Below are positions 28,543-35,493 of a stretch of DNA of 35,493 bases, in pieces. This DNA is from a virus, in the IMG/VR virus record IMGVR_UViG_3300021061_000041, positions 1-35,493 of that record, one strand, 5' to 3'. Both the position numbers and the translations under genes were made by a program. Within the stretch, counting starts at the first letter, position 1. Each line of letters begins with the position of its first letter. The notes beneath the pieces were generated by a model. It worked only from the letters and a program-made list of their open reading frames with translations. It ran no database searches and had not been told where the DNA came from.

Positions 28543-30968
28543 GCCGCTTCCTCACTGCCCAGCGGGATCGCACTCTCGCGCCGCTGGAAGATGCGAATGC
28601 ACCGGCAGCGCCCGCTCCCCGCGCACCCCTGCCCCGTGACCGGGTTGGGCTTGAGCGGCGGACTCAGCGCACGGTCGAGCGACCCGTCGAAGGCGTAGAA
28701 CCCGCCCGCGTCCTCGCTCGCCTTCGCCGCGGCCGCGCAGAACTCGCAGGTGTTCTCGTCCGCGAGGTCGGAGTACGAGACGACGAACTCCTCTTCCTCG
28801 GCGAGCTCCCGCGCCCGCTGCTCCCGGCCCGTGGCGAACGCCTGCGAGATGCCCTGCGAGGCCGCCGCCGCCGCCCGGTTCTCCGCCCGCTTCGCCAGCA
28901 TCTCGCGCAGCACGCGGAAGAAGTCGGCCGTGGCGCCACCCAGCGTGCCGCTCTTCCCCGGCGCGTTGAGGGCGCGCAGCGCTTCGTCCTGCGCCTCGCC
29001 TTCCAGCGGCGCGATGGCCGCGTCCGCCATGCGCCGCGCCTGCTCCCGCAGCAGCGCGTCGGCGTTCTCGAGGGCGGACGGCGGGGCGTCCTCGTCGATG
29101 AAGCGGTGTCGCTCGCCCGTCGCACCCGGCAGCGAGGACGCGAAGCGCACGTACGCCACGCGCGCATCCATGTCCGCCGTCGTGCTCGCACCCCACCCGG
29201 ACAGCCGAGTTCGTACTTCCGCCCGGTTGACCTCGCGCGCCACGCTGCGCCGGCCCTCGTCGCGCACCTCACGCAGCACGTTCGCGAAGGCGTCGCGGTA
29301 CTCGCCGCGCAGGCCCGGCGGCGCCGCGATGCTCTGCACCGCGTTGATGTCGCCGGCCTCCACCACGTCGAGCACCTGCGCCGTCAGCGCGTCGACGAGC
29401 GCCCGTTGGTGCCGCGCCGTCGCCCGCTGCGCTGCGTCCGTCGCGTCGTCCTGCGTCCGCACGATCGCCGCGAAGTCGACGCACCGTTCGGGCCCGCGCG
29501 GCTCGCGCCGGTACTGCCACCGCGGGCGCACGGCGAAAGCGGTCTGCTCCTGCTGCGCGGGCACGGGCGTCGCGCTCGTCGCCCCACCCTGCGGCGGCTG
29601 CGTCCCTGTCGTCTCGCCACCCACCGGCGGCAGCGGCGCAGCGACCTCCGCGGCCTCGGCCGGCAGGCCCAGCTTCTCGCGCACGAGGCTCACCACCTGC
29701 TCGCCCACCTCGCCGAGCACCCCGCCCTGCGCGGCGCGGATCGTCACGTCGAGCCACTCCTTGAGCGGCTGGCGGCGCAGGTCCGCGTGCTTCAACTTCG
29801 GCGGCCGGCACCCGAAGCCGAAGTTGTCGACCACGAGCCGGTCCACCATCTGGTGCTGAATCGTCCCGGCGAGCCACCGCGCCGCGTACTCCAGCGCGTC
29901 GATGTAGCCGCCGACGAGCTCCGTCGCCATCGCCCACGAGCCCGCGCTGCCCGCCGTCCCGAGCAGCAGGTGCGGCACCTGCAGCGCCAGCGCGATGCCC
30001 TCGCGGTACATCCTCGCGATCGGCGTCAGGTCGAAGCTGTTCGACGGCTCGAGCAGCCGCGTCGTCTGCCCGGGGTACTCCAGCACGTACCCCTCGTGCG
30101 ACGAGCGGTAGCGCTTGAGCGCGTCCGCGTACTGCGTCAGCTCCGCGCTGCCCGCCTGGAGCTCGCCCACGTTGCCCACGAGCATCGGCACGCCGTAGCG
30201 CTGCGCCGCGAGCGACGCGTAGAGCATCACCCGGTCCAGCAGGTACTCCTCGCGGTAGACCGCGCGCAGACCGCTATTGCCGTCCGGCAGGCCCTGGTCG
30301 TCCCACACGGCATGGATGCACTGGTCGAGGCGCATCTGCGCGGGCTTGCGCCCGCCCATCGTCGCCATCGGCGTCTGCTCCACCGCCACAACCCGCCCGT
30401 CCTCCCACACCCACGGGCGCGGCGCCTGAACGATGCTGTACGGGTGGCGGTACTCGAAGCCGAGCGGGCGGATGTAGCGCCCCACCCGGCCGAAGCGCCC
30501 CTCCAGCACCGCGAACCCGTAGCGGAAGGCCTCCAGCGTCCACGACGCCACGCGCTCGAAGGGCGTGTACGGGTCCTCGATCCACGCCTCCTGGCACTCC
30601 TCGGTCGCGGCCTGCTCGACGGGCGTCGCGTCGGTGGGCTCCTCGAAGAACCACTCGGCCTGGACGATGGGCTGCGTGCGCTGGACGAGCGCCGCGAACA
30701 CCACCGGCTCGCGCCGGGGCATGAGGTCGAGCGCCTCAATGCGCGTGCGCGGGTCGGCCCACTTCGCGTTGTGCTCGCCCGGGTTCTCGACGTACTGCCA
30801 GCGCTCCTCGCCGCCCGGCGTGCCGGCATAGGACGAAGACCAGCGAGGCAGCGATGTCGGCGCCGCCTCCGCGAACGCGTGCGCGACCTCGCCGTCAGCG
30901 CCGAACAGGATGCGCTGCCGCCGGCCGCGATCGTCGTACAGCGTCGGCAGACGTGCGCCCATCGCCAC
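28539..30968 (-). CDS. Portal protein fused to MuF-like minor head domain
   Basis: An 809-residue protein. The N-terminal half (about 60-440) is a portal of the Mu gp29/DUF935 type: LMPRREPVVFAALVQRTQPI, VASWTLEAFRYGFAVLEGRF, HAVWDDQGLPDGNSGLRAVY, RVMLYASLAAQRYGVPMLVG, IALALQVPHLLLGTAGSAGS. After a Pro/Gln-rich linker (PPVGGETTGTQPPQGGATSA) comes a MuF-like head-morphogenesis domain ending in a Cys cluster (SDLADENTCEFCAAA at about 733; GQGCAGSGRCRCIR), as in gp7/MuF proteins. Portal and MuF are usually separate genes; here they are one. Start GTG 30966-30968 or ATG 30960-30962. Preceded by a 191-bp repeat-rich gap. Confidence 0.85.
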   Translation of the reverse strand: MAMGARLPTLYDDRGRRQRILFGADGEVAHAFAEAAPTSLPRWSSSYAGTPGGEERWQYVENPGEHNAKWADPRTRIEALDLMPRREPVVFAALVQRTQPIVQAEWFFEEPTDATPVEQAATEECQEAWIEDPYTPFERVASWTLEAFRYGFAVLEGRFGRVGRYIRPLGFEYRHPYSIVQAPRPWVWEDGRVVAVEQTPMATMGGRKPAQMRLDQCIHAVWDDQGLPDGNSGLRAVYREEYLLDRVMLYASLAAQRYGVPMLVGNVGELQAGSAELTQYADALKRYRSSHEGYVLEYPGQTTRLLEPSNSFDLTPIARMYREGIALALQVPHLLLGTAGSAGSWAMATELVGGYIDALEYAARWLAGTIQHQMVDRLVVDNFGFGCRPPKLKHADLRRQPLKEWLDVTIRAAQGGVLGEVGEQVVSLVREKLGLPAEAAEVAAPLPPVGGETTGTQPPQGGATSATPVPAQQEQTAFAVRPRWQYRREPRGPERCVDFAAIVRTQDDATDAAQRATARHQRALVDALTAQVLDVVEAGDINAVQSIAAPPGLRGEYRDAFANVLREVRDEGRRSVAREVNRAEVRTRLSGWGASTTADMDARVAYVRFASSLPGATGERHRFIDEDAPPSALENADALLREQARRMADAAIAPLEGEAQDEALRALNAPGKSGTLGGATADFFRVLREMLAKRAENRAAAAASQGISQAFATGREQRARELAEEEEFVVSYSDLADENTCEFCAAAAKASEDAGGFYAFDGSLDRALSPPLKPNPVTGQGCAGSGRCRCIRIFQRRESAIPLGSEEAA

Positions 30969-31059
30969 GTATCGTCACGCGATGTATCGTCACCGTCAAG
31001 CGGCGGCGAATGGTTGCGCTCGGATTGTTCGGCGGCGGCGAACTATTCGGGCGTGTTGA

Positions 31060-31092
31060 GTTCCTGCCGAATTGTTGCCGAGTTTCTGCCGA
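31060..31092 (+). repeat. Three tandem 11-bp repeats
   Basis: Contiguous units GTTCCTGCCGA (31060-31070), ATTGTTGCCGA (31071-31081) and GTTTCTGCCGA (31082-31092). All share the TGCCGA end. A helical-turn spacing (11 bp) places them on one face of DNA, as for iterons or cooperative regulator sites. Confidence 0.75.
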
Positions 31093-31101
31093 GAAGCCCG
31101 T

Positions 31102-31139
31102 GCTACGCGCGATGTAGCAGGTGCTACAAAACATGTAGC
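31102..31139. repeat. Two tandem GCTAC-N7-GTAGC palindromes, 21-bp period
   Basis: GCTAC at 31102-31106 pairs with GTAGC at 31114-31118, and GCTAC at 31123-31127 with GTAGC at 31135-31139. Each arm pair has a 7-bp spacer and the two copies are 21 bp apart (two helical turns). The inner arms also form TGTAGCA-GG-TGCTACA. This arrangement is typical of a dimeric regulator binding cooperatively. Confidence 0.75.
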
Positions 31140-31159
31140 GGCACCGGCACGGCGGGCAC

Positions 31160-32524
31160 TCAGAACCTCCCCGGCGCGAGGATGTCCGCCCCGGGCGCCG
31201 AGGCTGCCGCGGCGAAGTGCGGCGCCATCGCGGCGGCGTCCGTCCGTCCGCCCGTCACGATCAGGTCGGTCAGCGCCCACACCAGCGCATCGAGCCGATC
31301 CGGCGACCGCTGCCCCGTCCCCGGCGACCATGTGCACAACTGGTCTTCGAGCTGCGCCAGCGCGTGCCCGACGTGGTGGACGCGCCCTTGCTCATACAGC
31401 GCCGATACCGGCTCGGCTCGCGTGGCCTTGCCGCGGCTCGCGTGGACTCGGCGCACCGGCACCGCCCGATCGACCATCCGCAGCGTGTGCTCGGCCATGT
31501 CGCCGCCTTGGTTGACCTCAATCACGATGCGGTCGCAGGCGTGCTCCCGATACGCCGCAATGGCACGCCGCGCCCACTCGCTCGGCGCGTACCGCCCACT
31601 GCGGTCGTCGATGACGTAGCCGTGCCCGTCCTTGCCGACGCCCGCCACGATGATGCCCGTCTCGTCGCTTTCAGCGCCAGCCGTCACCGCCGGGTCGATG
31701 GCGACCACGACGCGCACCAGCGGCGGACACGTTGCCACGCGGCACGCGTCGATCATCGCCTGCGACCACAGCGCGCCCTCGATGTCCTCCAGCACTTCGG
31801 CGTTGAGCTCCTGCCGGCCGAGGCGCGTGCCCTCGTAGCGCCTCAGCGTCACCTCGAGGAAGGCCGGCGCGAGGTTCGCCGCGTTCTCGTACGTGGTCGA
31901 CCTCGTGACCGCCGTCGCCTTGTGCGCCGCGAGCCCCTTCACGAGCGCGGTGGGGCGCGGCGTCGTCGTCACGACCACGCGCGGATCGTCGCCGAGGCGC
32001 AGGCCCATCAGCAGCATGTCCCATGCCTCGGGCCGTCGCCACGCCGCGAGTTCATCACCCCACGCCGCATCGTGCTGCGGGCCGCGCAGGCGGTCGGGCT
32101 CGTCGGCGCTGTACAGCGTCGCGATGGCACCGTTGGACCACGTCACGCGCCGCAGGCTCGGGTTGTACGTCGGCCGATCCCACGGCGGCGAGCACGCGAG
32201 GATGCCGCTGTCGCCCTCGACCATCACGTCTCGCGCGTCGGCGGCGGTCGGCGCCACGAGCGCGATGCGGCGCTTGCCGCTGTCCTTCTGCTCGCGCACC
32301 CACTCCGCACCAGCGCGCGTCTTCCCCGCGCCGCGACCGCCCAGGTACATCCACGTCCGCCACTCCCCCGCGGGCGCCAACTGCGCGGGCCGCGCTAGGC
32401 GCCTCCAGTCGTAGGCGGCGCGCTCCTCCTCGCTCGGCCCGGTGTCCTGCTCCGCCCGCCCCTCCGCCAACTCCTTCAGCGTCGGCGCGCGGTCAAACCA
32501 AGGCGTGAGGGCGCGGAGGATCAC
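31160..32524 (-). CDS. terL: Terminase large subunit
   Basis: A 454-residue product from GTG 32522-32524 (GTGA). ATPase: Walker A GGRGAGKT (62-69), Walker B-type HDAAWGDELAAW (151-162, with Asp157-Glu158), coupling motif TTTPRP (186-191). Nuclease (RNase H-like): AIDPAV (Asp277), VIEVNQGGD (Glu336) and RLDALVWAL (Asp around 417). It cuts concatemeric DNA and powers packaging through the portal. Slightly short but complete. It is separated from the portal by the 191-bp repeat region. A small terminase is not obvious; the triple-HTH protein and the 198-residue protein at 34704 are candidates. Confidence 0.95.
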   Translation of the reverse strand: MILRALTPWFDRAPTLKELAEGRAEQDTGPSEEERAAYDWRRLARPAQLAPAGEWRTWMYLGGRGAGKTRAGAEWVREQKDSGKRRIALVAPTAADARDVMVEGDSGILACSPPWDRPTYNPSLRRVTWSNGAIATLYSADEPDRLRGPQHDAAWGDELAAWRRPEAWDMLLMGLRLGDDPRVVVTTTPRPTALVKGLAAHKATAVTRSTTYENAANLAPAFLEVTLRRYEGTRLGRQELNAEVLEDIEGALWSQAMIDACRVATCPPLVRVVVAIDPAVTAGAESDETGIIVAGVGKDGHGYVIDDRSGRYAPSEWARRAIAAYREHACDRIVIEVNQGGDMAEHTLRMVDRAVPVRRVHASRGKATRAEPVSALYEQGRVHHVGHALAQLEDQLCTWSPGTGQRSPDRLDALVWALTDLIVTGGRTDAAAMAPHFAAAASAPGADILAPGRF

Positions 32525-32835
32525 CCCTGCTCCTCGCGCAGCGCGGCGGCGATGCGGTCGCGGAGGCTGGCGAGCACGGGCTGCGCGTCGTAGGTGACAG
32601 AGGAGGGTGGCGTGGACGGTTGCAGCGCGCGAAGCACGCCGAGGGCCTCGCGCAGCAGCGTCCTTAGCCCATCAATCTCGGCAAGCAGCACAGCGACGTC
32701 GCGGTCCGCGCGCTCGTGTGTCGCTCGCCACTCGTCGGCGCTCGCAGCCATCGGGCGCACGCCGTTCGCGTCCGGTTTGCCCGGGGTGCAGCGCGCCCAC
32801 CGCTCCCGGATCGCGTCCAGTTCAGCCTGCGTCAT
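32521..32835 (-). CDS. Ea22-like coiled-coil protein
   Basis: A 104-residue product from ATG 32833-32835 (ATGA). The pattern ELDAIRERWARCTPGKPDAN, then ADRDVAVLLAEIDGLRTLLR resembles the common phage Ead/Ea22-type proteins (xRxRWxxxTPG ... D-x-x-LLAEIxxLR). These are of unknown function. Stop overlaps the terminase GTG, so terminase translation is coupled to it. Confidence 0.7.
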   Translation of the reverse strand: MTQAELDAIRERWARCTPGKPDANGVRPMAASADEWRATHERADRDVAVLLAEIDGLRTLLREALGVLRALQPSTPPSSVTYDAQPVLASLRDRIAAALREEQG

Positions 32836-33203
32836 CGGTTCCGCTCCATCGCCTCGAACGTCGCCCGTTGCTCGGCGCGATCGACGGCGTCATCGACCTC
32901 CCGCTCCAGCCGCGCCACCTCCGCCCGCAGCCTCCGCACCTCGGCCACGAGCGGGAGCGCGGCGTTGCAGGCGGCGGCAAGGAAGCGCACCTGCGCCTCG
33001 ATGCGTGCGTCTACCTCCGCATCGCCGGTGCGCCCCGTCTCCATCTCGACCCACCGATCGCCTGCGTCGAACTCCAGCGTGACGGTGCCGTGCTTGTGCC
33101 ACGACTCCTCGCCATGCCTCGTAACGTCGACTCGCCCAGGTGTCAGCGTCGCCGCCTTCGCCAGCGCTTCGAGGGTGTCGAGGTCGAGATCGAGGTCAGC
33201 CAT
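32832..33203 (-). CDS. Ea22-like coiled-coil protein
   Basis: A 123-residue product from ATG 33201-33203. LEALAKAATLTPGRVDVTRH at the front, and RFLAAACNAALPLVAEVRRL, RAEVARLEREVDDAVDRAEQ at the end, follow the Ead/Ea22-type layout (TPG motif, then FIAAAxxALPALLAExxRLR and coiled coil). It is a paralogue in style of the next gene down. Function unknown. Confidence 0.72.
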   Translation of the reverse strand: MADLDLDLDTLEALAKAATLTPGRVDVTRHGEESWHKHGTVTLEFDAGDRWVEMETGRTGDAEVDARIEAQVRFLAAACNAALPLVAEVRRLRAEVARLEREVDDAVDRAEQRATFEAMERNR

Positions 33204-33369
33204 CGCGCTTCACCTCCTCGTTCAGCAACCGCACGAGTTCCTCCGGCGGCATCGACAGCAACCACCGCAGGCCATTCTCGTTCAGCTCCACCCGAACCAA
33301 TTCCCCTGCCGCCGCCGCGTCCTCAAGCGCCACGCCTATCGGGGCCTCGGGGTCGAACGCCGCACTCAC
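33196..33369 (-). CDS. 57-residue helical protein
   Basis: A short ORF from GTG 33367-33369 (GTGA with the upstream stop), overlapping the next gene by 8 bp. Acidic: SAAFDPEAPIGVALEDAAAA, GELVRVELNENGLRWLLSMP, PEELVRLLNEEVKRDG. It looks like a small beta-alpha unit with a C-terminal amphipathic helix. The overlaps on both sides and the natural composition support it. No family recognised. Confidence 0.6.
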   Translation of the reverse strand: MSAAFDPEAPIGVALEDAAAAGELVRVELNENGLRWLLSMPPEELVRLLNEEVKRDG

Positions 33370-33638
33370 TTCACCCTCACGAAGCGGCGGACCTCGCGCA
33401 GGCCGAGGGCGGTTGCCACCTCAAGCATTTCGTCGGTGTCGAGCGACTCCCCCTCCGCAAACGCCGCAAGCCGCGCCCCGAACCCGCTCCGCATCAGCCG
33501 GCATGACCGCGACGCGACGTGAGCTGCGGCAGCAGTCGCGTCCCATGACTCCCGGCGCGCGCCCTCCGTCGCAAGGTAAGCCGCCAGCATCCGCCGCACG
33601 TCGTCCAGCGTCAGGTACTCCGGTTGCGTCTCGCTCAC
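33366..33638 (-). CDS. Small hypothetical protein
   Basis: A 90-residue product from GTG 33636-33638 (GTGA). Helical: SETQPEYLTLDDVRRMLAAY, LATEGARRESWDATAAAAHV, MRSGFGARLAAFAEGESLDT, DEMLEVATALGLREVRRFVR. Possibly a small HTH-like domain at the C-terminus. No family recognised. Confidence 0.62.
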   Translation of the reverse strand: MSETQPEYLTLDDVRRMLAAYLATEGARRESWDATAAAAHVASRSCRLMRSGFGARLAAFAEGESLDTDEMLEVATALGLREVRRFVRVK

Positions 33639-33880
33639 GATGCACCTCCCCGCGCGGGCATCACGCACCCGCGCGTCGCCCCGAACGGGCCCTCCGCTGT
33701 CACGGCCCATGTTCCGCCCGCGCGCCGGCACTCCGCCTGCGCCGCGGCCAGCTCGGCCCGCTTCTCCATCACGACAGCCCCCGCGCTCACGGCCAGCGCC
33801 GCAACCAGCGCGTAACAGAACCACGTCACCACCACGGCCGCCCACCGGCGCCACGGATGCAGATACGCCGTTCTGCTCAC
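33635..33880 (-). CDS. Single-span membrane protein
   Basis: An 81-residue product from GTG 33878-33880, preceded by GGGAGGACGGAC, a good ribosome site. One transmembrane segment (WAAVVVTWFCYALVAALAVS), a short helix (VMEKRAELAAAQAECRRAGG) and a Cys-bearing C-terminus (TWAVTAEGPFGATRGCVMPA). Two Cys could pair if this end is periplasmic. Function unknown. Confidence 0.65.
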   Translation of the reverse strand: MSRTAYLHPWRRWAAVVVTWFCYALVAALAVSAGAVVMEKRAELAAAQAECRRAGGTWAVTAEGPFGATRGCVMPARGGAS

Positions 33881-33899
33881 GTCCGTCCTCCCTGCGTTG

Positions 33900-34139
33900 T
33901 CACGCGGCGGTCTTGATGCCGAACTCCGGGATCGCCGTGTCGCCGTCACGGAACCGCTTCGTCAGCTTCGCGTGCTCGAGTTGGATGCCGATCACCTTCG
34001 CCGCCGTTGCCAGCAGCCGCGCCTCCGCGTGCGCCTGGGCCGCGTCGCTGTCGCCCTCGACGAGCCTCTGGTGCGCGTCCTGGATTTCCGCCAGCAGTTC
34101 CGTCGACGACGCCCATCCGATCCGCTTCGCTCTTGCCAT
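33900..34139 (-). CDS. Small helical protein
   Basis: A 79-residue product from ATG 34137-34139. RKRIGWASSTE-type start (MARAKRIGWASSTELLAEIQ), DAHQRLVEGDSDAAQAHAEA, RLLATAAKVIGIQLEHAKLT. Helical hairpin-like. Its sequence is more natural than the frame of the upstream gene that overlaps it by 194 bp. Might be a terminase-associated helical protein; no family recognised. Confidence 0.65.
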   Translation of the reverse strand: MARAKRIGWASSTELLAEIQDAHQRLVEGDSDAAQAHAEARLLATAAKVIGIQLEHAKLTKRFRDGDTAIPEFGIKTAA

Positions 34140-34707
34140 TCTGCTTCTCCTTGATGCGGCGGCGCAGAGCCGCCAGTGCCACGTACACATCGACCAACTC
34201 CACCGCTGCCCCGTGCCTTTCCACCGCGTGGCTTGCCGCTTGATTGCACGCGGCCGAACACCGGATGTTGCTGTCGCGCGTCGCCTTGAACGCCTTTCCG
34301 CACGCACAACGCCGCACACCCTGCCAACGCTTGATGCCGTGGTGGTTTCGACGACACGCGATGTACGCCGGCCTCACGCCCAGGCGGGCGGCGATTACGC
34401 GATCGGGCTCGTCGCCCAGTTCCGCGGCGTCCCATTTGCGCCGCGTGCTCGGAATGCCCAGTCTCCGCCGTGCCCTCGCCACGGTCGTAGCTGAGACACC
34501 GCATTCCCTCGCCACGTCTCCGTCGCGCCGCTTCCCCAGCACGCCTGCGAGCGCACCTGCATCGAACGGCCGCCGTCCGTGCGGTATCCCGCGACGAGCG
34601 CGCGCCGAACGAACCACGCCCTCGCCAACGCCGAGCGCTCGCGCTATCGCCGCGTCAGTCGTCTGGCCCAACGGTTGCGCATCCCAGTCGATCGTCACGC
34701 GCCTCAC
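33946..34707 (-). CDS. Triple HTH-repeat protein with zinc cluster; C-terminus doubtful
   Basis: A 253-residue frame from GTG 34705-34707 (GTGA). Three similar HTH repeats: DAAIARALGVGEGVVRSARA (ends RRGIP), RDGDVARECGVSATTVARAR (ends RRLGIP) and PDRVIAARLGVRPAYIACRR (ends NHHGI). Then a Cys4-type cluster (CACGKAFKATRDSNIRCSAA, CNQ). Repeats of this type occur in phage DNA-binding proteins, including small terminases and HNH-related proteins, but no HNH motif is seen. The last 64 residues lie over the next gene and are Arg/Gly-rich, so a stop has probably been lost or the real end is near 34139. Confidence 0.68.
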   Translation of the reverse strand: MRRVTIDWDAQPLGQTTDAAIARALGVGEGVVRSARARRGIPHGRRPFDAGALAGVLGKRRDGDVARECGVSATTVARARRRLGIPSTRRKWDAAELGDEPDRVIAARLGVRPAYIACRRNHHGIKRWQGVRRCACGKAFKATRDSNIRCSAACNQAASHAVERHGAAVELVDVYVALAALRRRIKEKQNGKSEADRMGVVDGTAGGNPGRAPEARRGRQRRGPGARGGAAAGNGGEGDRHPTRAREADEAVP

Positions 34708-35300
34708 CGCCCGCCTCCCTGCGCCACCAGCCGGCGCATCTCACCGTTGAACCGCTCGCGCACCTCGCCCTCGTCGAGCTTGTAGTGCGCCGCCACCTTC
34801 GCCAGCGCCACGTCCACCGCCGCGCGGAACGCCCACAGCACTTCGCCGCCGGGGCCCAGCGCCTTCACCTTCGCGTTGATGGCGTCCGTGTGCCGCTTCT
34901 CGAACGTGTCGAGCACGCCGCCGAGCCCCACGATCGCGGGCTCGCCATCCGGCCCCACGCCCATCTCCAGCGCGACCTCGATGTACGCCCGGGTCCGCGC
35001 CGTCTGCTCGTCGGCCATCGCGATCGCGGGTCGGTTCGTGTGCGCCTCGACGAGCTGCCGGAACGCAGGGCGCCGCATCGGGGCGTGGAGCGCGGCAGGG
35101 ACGCCGACGCCGGCCAGCGCGGGGTCTTGCTTGTCCCCCTCCCGCACCCGGCGCTGCGTGCCGCTGCCGTGCATCGGGCACCGCTTCGTCGTCGTCAGGC
35201 GTCGGCACGTCCCTCCCGCCGTCGTCTTCGCCCCGCACGGGTGCGACTTCGGGTGGGCGCCCGCATCGGCTTCCGGCATCAGGAGGGGGCCCCCGCTCAC
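34704..35300 (-). CDS. Zinc-motif protein, possible small terminase-like
   Basis: A 198-residue product from GTG 35298-35300 (GTGA); an ATG at 35277-35279 is an alternative. N-terminal motif HPCGAKTTAGGTCRRLTTTK, then RCPMHGSG, is the CxxKTxxGxxC...CxxHG knuckle seen in many phage proteins near the terminase. The rest is helical (RRPAFRQLVEAHTNRPAIAM, EKRHTDAINAKVKALGPGGE, VDVALAKVAAHYKLDEGEVR, ERFNGEMRRLVAQ). Similar proteins are often labelled terminase small subunit, but this is weak. Two genes separate it from Ea22-like proteins and more from terL. Confidence 0.65.
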   Translation of the reverse strand: MSGGPLLMPEADAGAHPKSHPCGAKTTAGGTCRRLTTTKRCPMHGSGTQRRVREGDKQDPALAGVGVPAALHAPMRRPAFRQLVEAHTNRPAIAMADEQTARTRAYIEVALEMGVGPDGEPAIVGLGGVLDTFEKRHTDAINAKVKALGPGGEVLWAFRAAVDVALAKVAAHYKLDEGEVRERFNGEMRRLVAQGGGR

Positions 35301-35455
35301 CGCCCCTCTCCCCCGAATCGCGCAACTCGCAGCCCTTTCCTGCGTGTGCGCGTGCCCGCGTAAGACAGAGCAGCGCTGCGGCCAGTAGCCTTGCGCTCCT
35401 CCCTCGCCCCCTCCCTGCCTCCCTCGATCCTGCCTGATCCACGGCGATTCGTCAT
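35297..35455 (-). CDS. Small basic protein
   Basis: A 52-residue product from ATG 35453-35455 with an excellent ribosome site (GGAGGGGAAGAG). Very basic and Gly/Arg-rich (TNRRGSGRIEGGREGAREER, ALSYAGTRTRRKGLRVARFG). The composition is low-complexity, so I am cautious. Its ATG overlaps the stop of the left-end gene when window ends are joined (ATGA), and its stop overlaps the next GTG. Confidence 0.5.
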   Translation of the reverse strand: MTNRRGSGRIEGGREGAREERKATGRSAALSYAGTRTRRKGLRVARFGGEGR

Positions 35456-35493
35456 CTCTTCCCCTCCAATCCTACTCCGCCCGCGCACCCCGG

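Larger units (their letters stand above)
30969..31159. promoter_or_regulatory. Repeat-rich control or origin-like region
   Basis: This is the largest non-coding gap in the minus-strand gene array, between terL and portal. It contains a 10-bp direct repeat GTATCGTCAC (30969-30978, 30984-30993), three tandem 11-mers (31060-31092) and two tandem GCTAC-N7-GTAGC palindromes (31102-31139), and is less GC-rich than its flanks. A weak promoter-like TTGACG (30994-30999) faces the portal gene. It could be a late promoter with operators, an iteron-type origin, or a packaging site. Confidence 0.6.

Noticed and set aside
30895-31134. A 79-residue minus-strand ORF across the repeat region
   Set aside because: It would overlap the portal gene by 74 bp, has no ribosome site, and its codons are made by the palindromes and repeats.
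30960-31140. A dif-like site for Xer-mediated integration
   Set aside because: The palindromes GCTAC-N7-GTAGC do not match the 28-bp dif layout (11-6-11 with conserved ends) and no other dif-like site was found in the AT-richer gaps.
28320-31619. A 1099-codon open frame on the plus strand
   Set aside because: Antisense to the portal-MuF gene and part of terL, low-complexity Arg/Leu composition, no ribosome site or family. A shadow.

Overview
The window looks like the genome of a temperate siphovirus (tailed phage, non-contractile tail) of a very GC-rich, probably Gram-negative host. I recognise a terminase large subunit, a portal fused to a MuF-like minor head domain, a Mu gpI-like protease/scaffold, a DUF2190-like decoration protein, a major capsid protein, a Mu gpG-like morphogenesis protein, a tail tube, tail chaperones, a tape measure, tip and fibre proteins, an amidase endolysin and a C1/Cro-Ner type switch. 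No tail sheath is visible, hence siphovirus. The host is not identified. The lipobox proteins and Cys-rich lipoproteins at 7348-7901 fit a Gram-negative bacterium, and their style recalls Myxococcota, but that is only an impression.

Layout. (1) 1-3139, minus: early operon starting at a Ner/Cro-like regulator and running through an octapeptide-repeat beta-solenoid protein, a ribbon-helix-helix protein and small zinc-ribbon proteins, then off the left edge. (2) 3142-3202: divergent switch region with repeated TCACRWWGCGA sites. (3) 3166-5380, plus: C1-like repressor, small unknowns, a two-helix SLATT-like membrane protein and a frameshifted small membrane protein. (4) 5286-5965, minus: two small genes, one with a near-consensus promoter and a probable leaderless start. 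(5) 6059-7901, plus: probable lysogenic-conversion genes (small DNA-binding protein, secreted YHYH-type protein, two Cys-rich lipoproteins). (6) 35455 down to 7908, minus: small early/unknown genes, terminase, portal, protease, capsid, three proteins with Sec-type N-termini, lysis genes, connectors, tail and fibres.

The two contig ends appear to join. Joining base 1 to base 35493 keeps the truncated left-end gene open for 13 more codons and stops it in an ATGA overlap with the next gene. If so, the window is a complete circular or circularly permuted genome of about 35.5 kb. Everything from the Ner-like gene through the structural genes would then be one minus-strand transcription direction of about 30 kb, with only the repressor and conversion islands on the plus strand. 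Genes are packed with 1-8 bp overlaps, most often GTGA.

What is missing matters: I see no integrase, transposase, polymerase, helicase, primase, Rep or Par gene, although there is a lysogeny-type switch. The only sizeable non-coding block in the minus-strand gene array (30969-31159) holds three kinds of short repeats and is the best candidate for a replication, packaging or late-control site.
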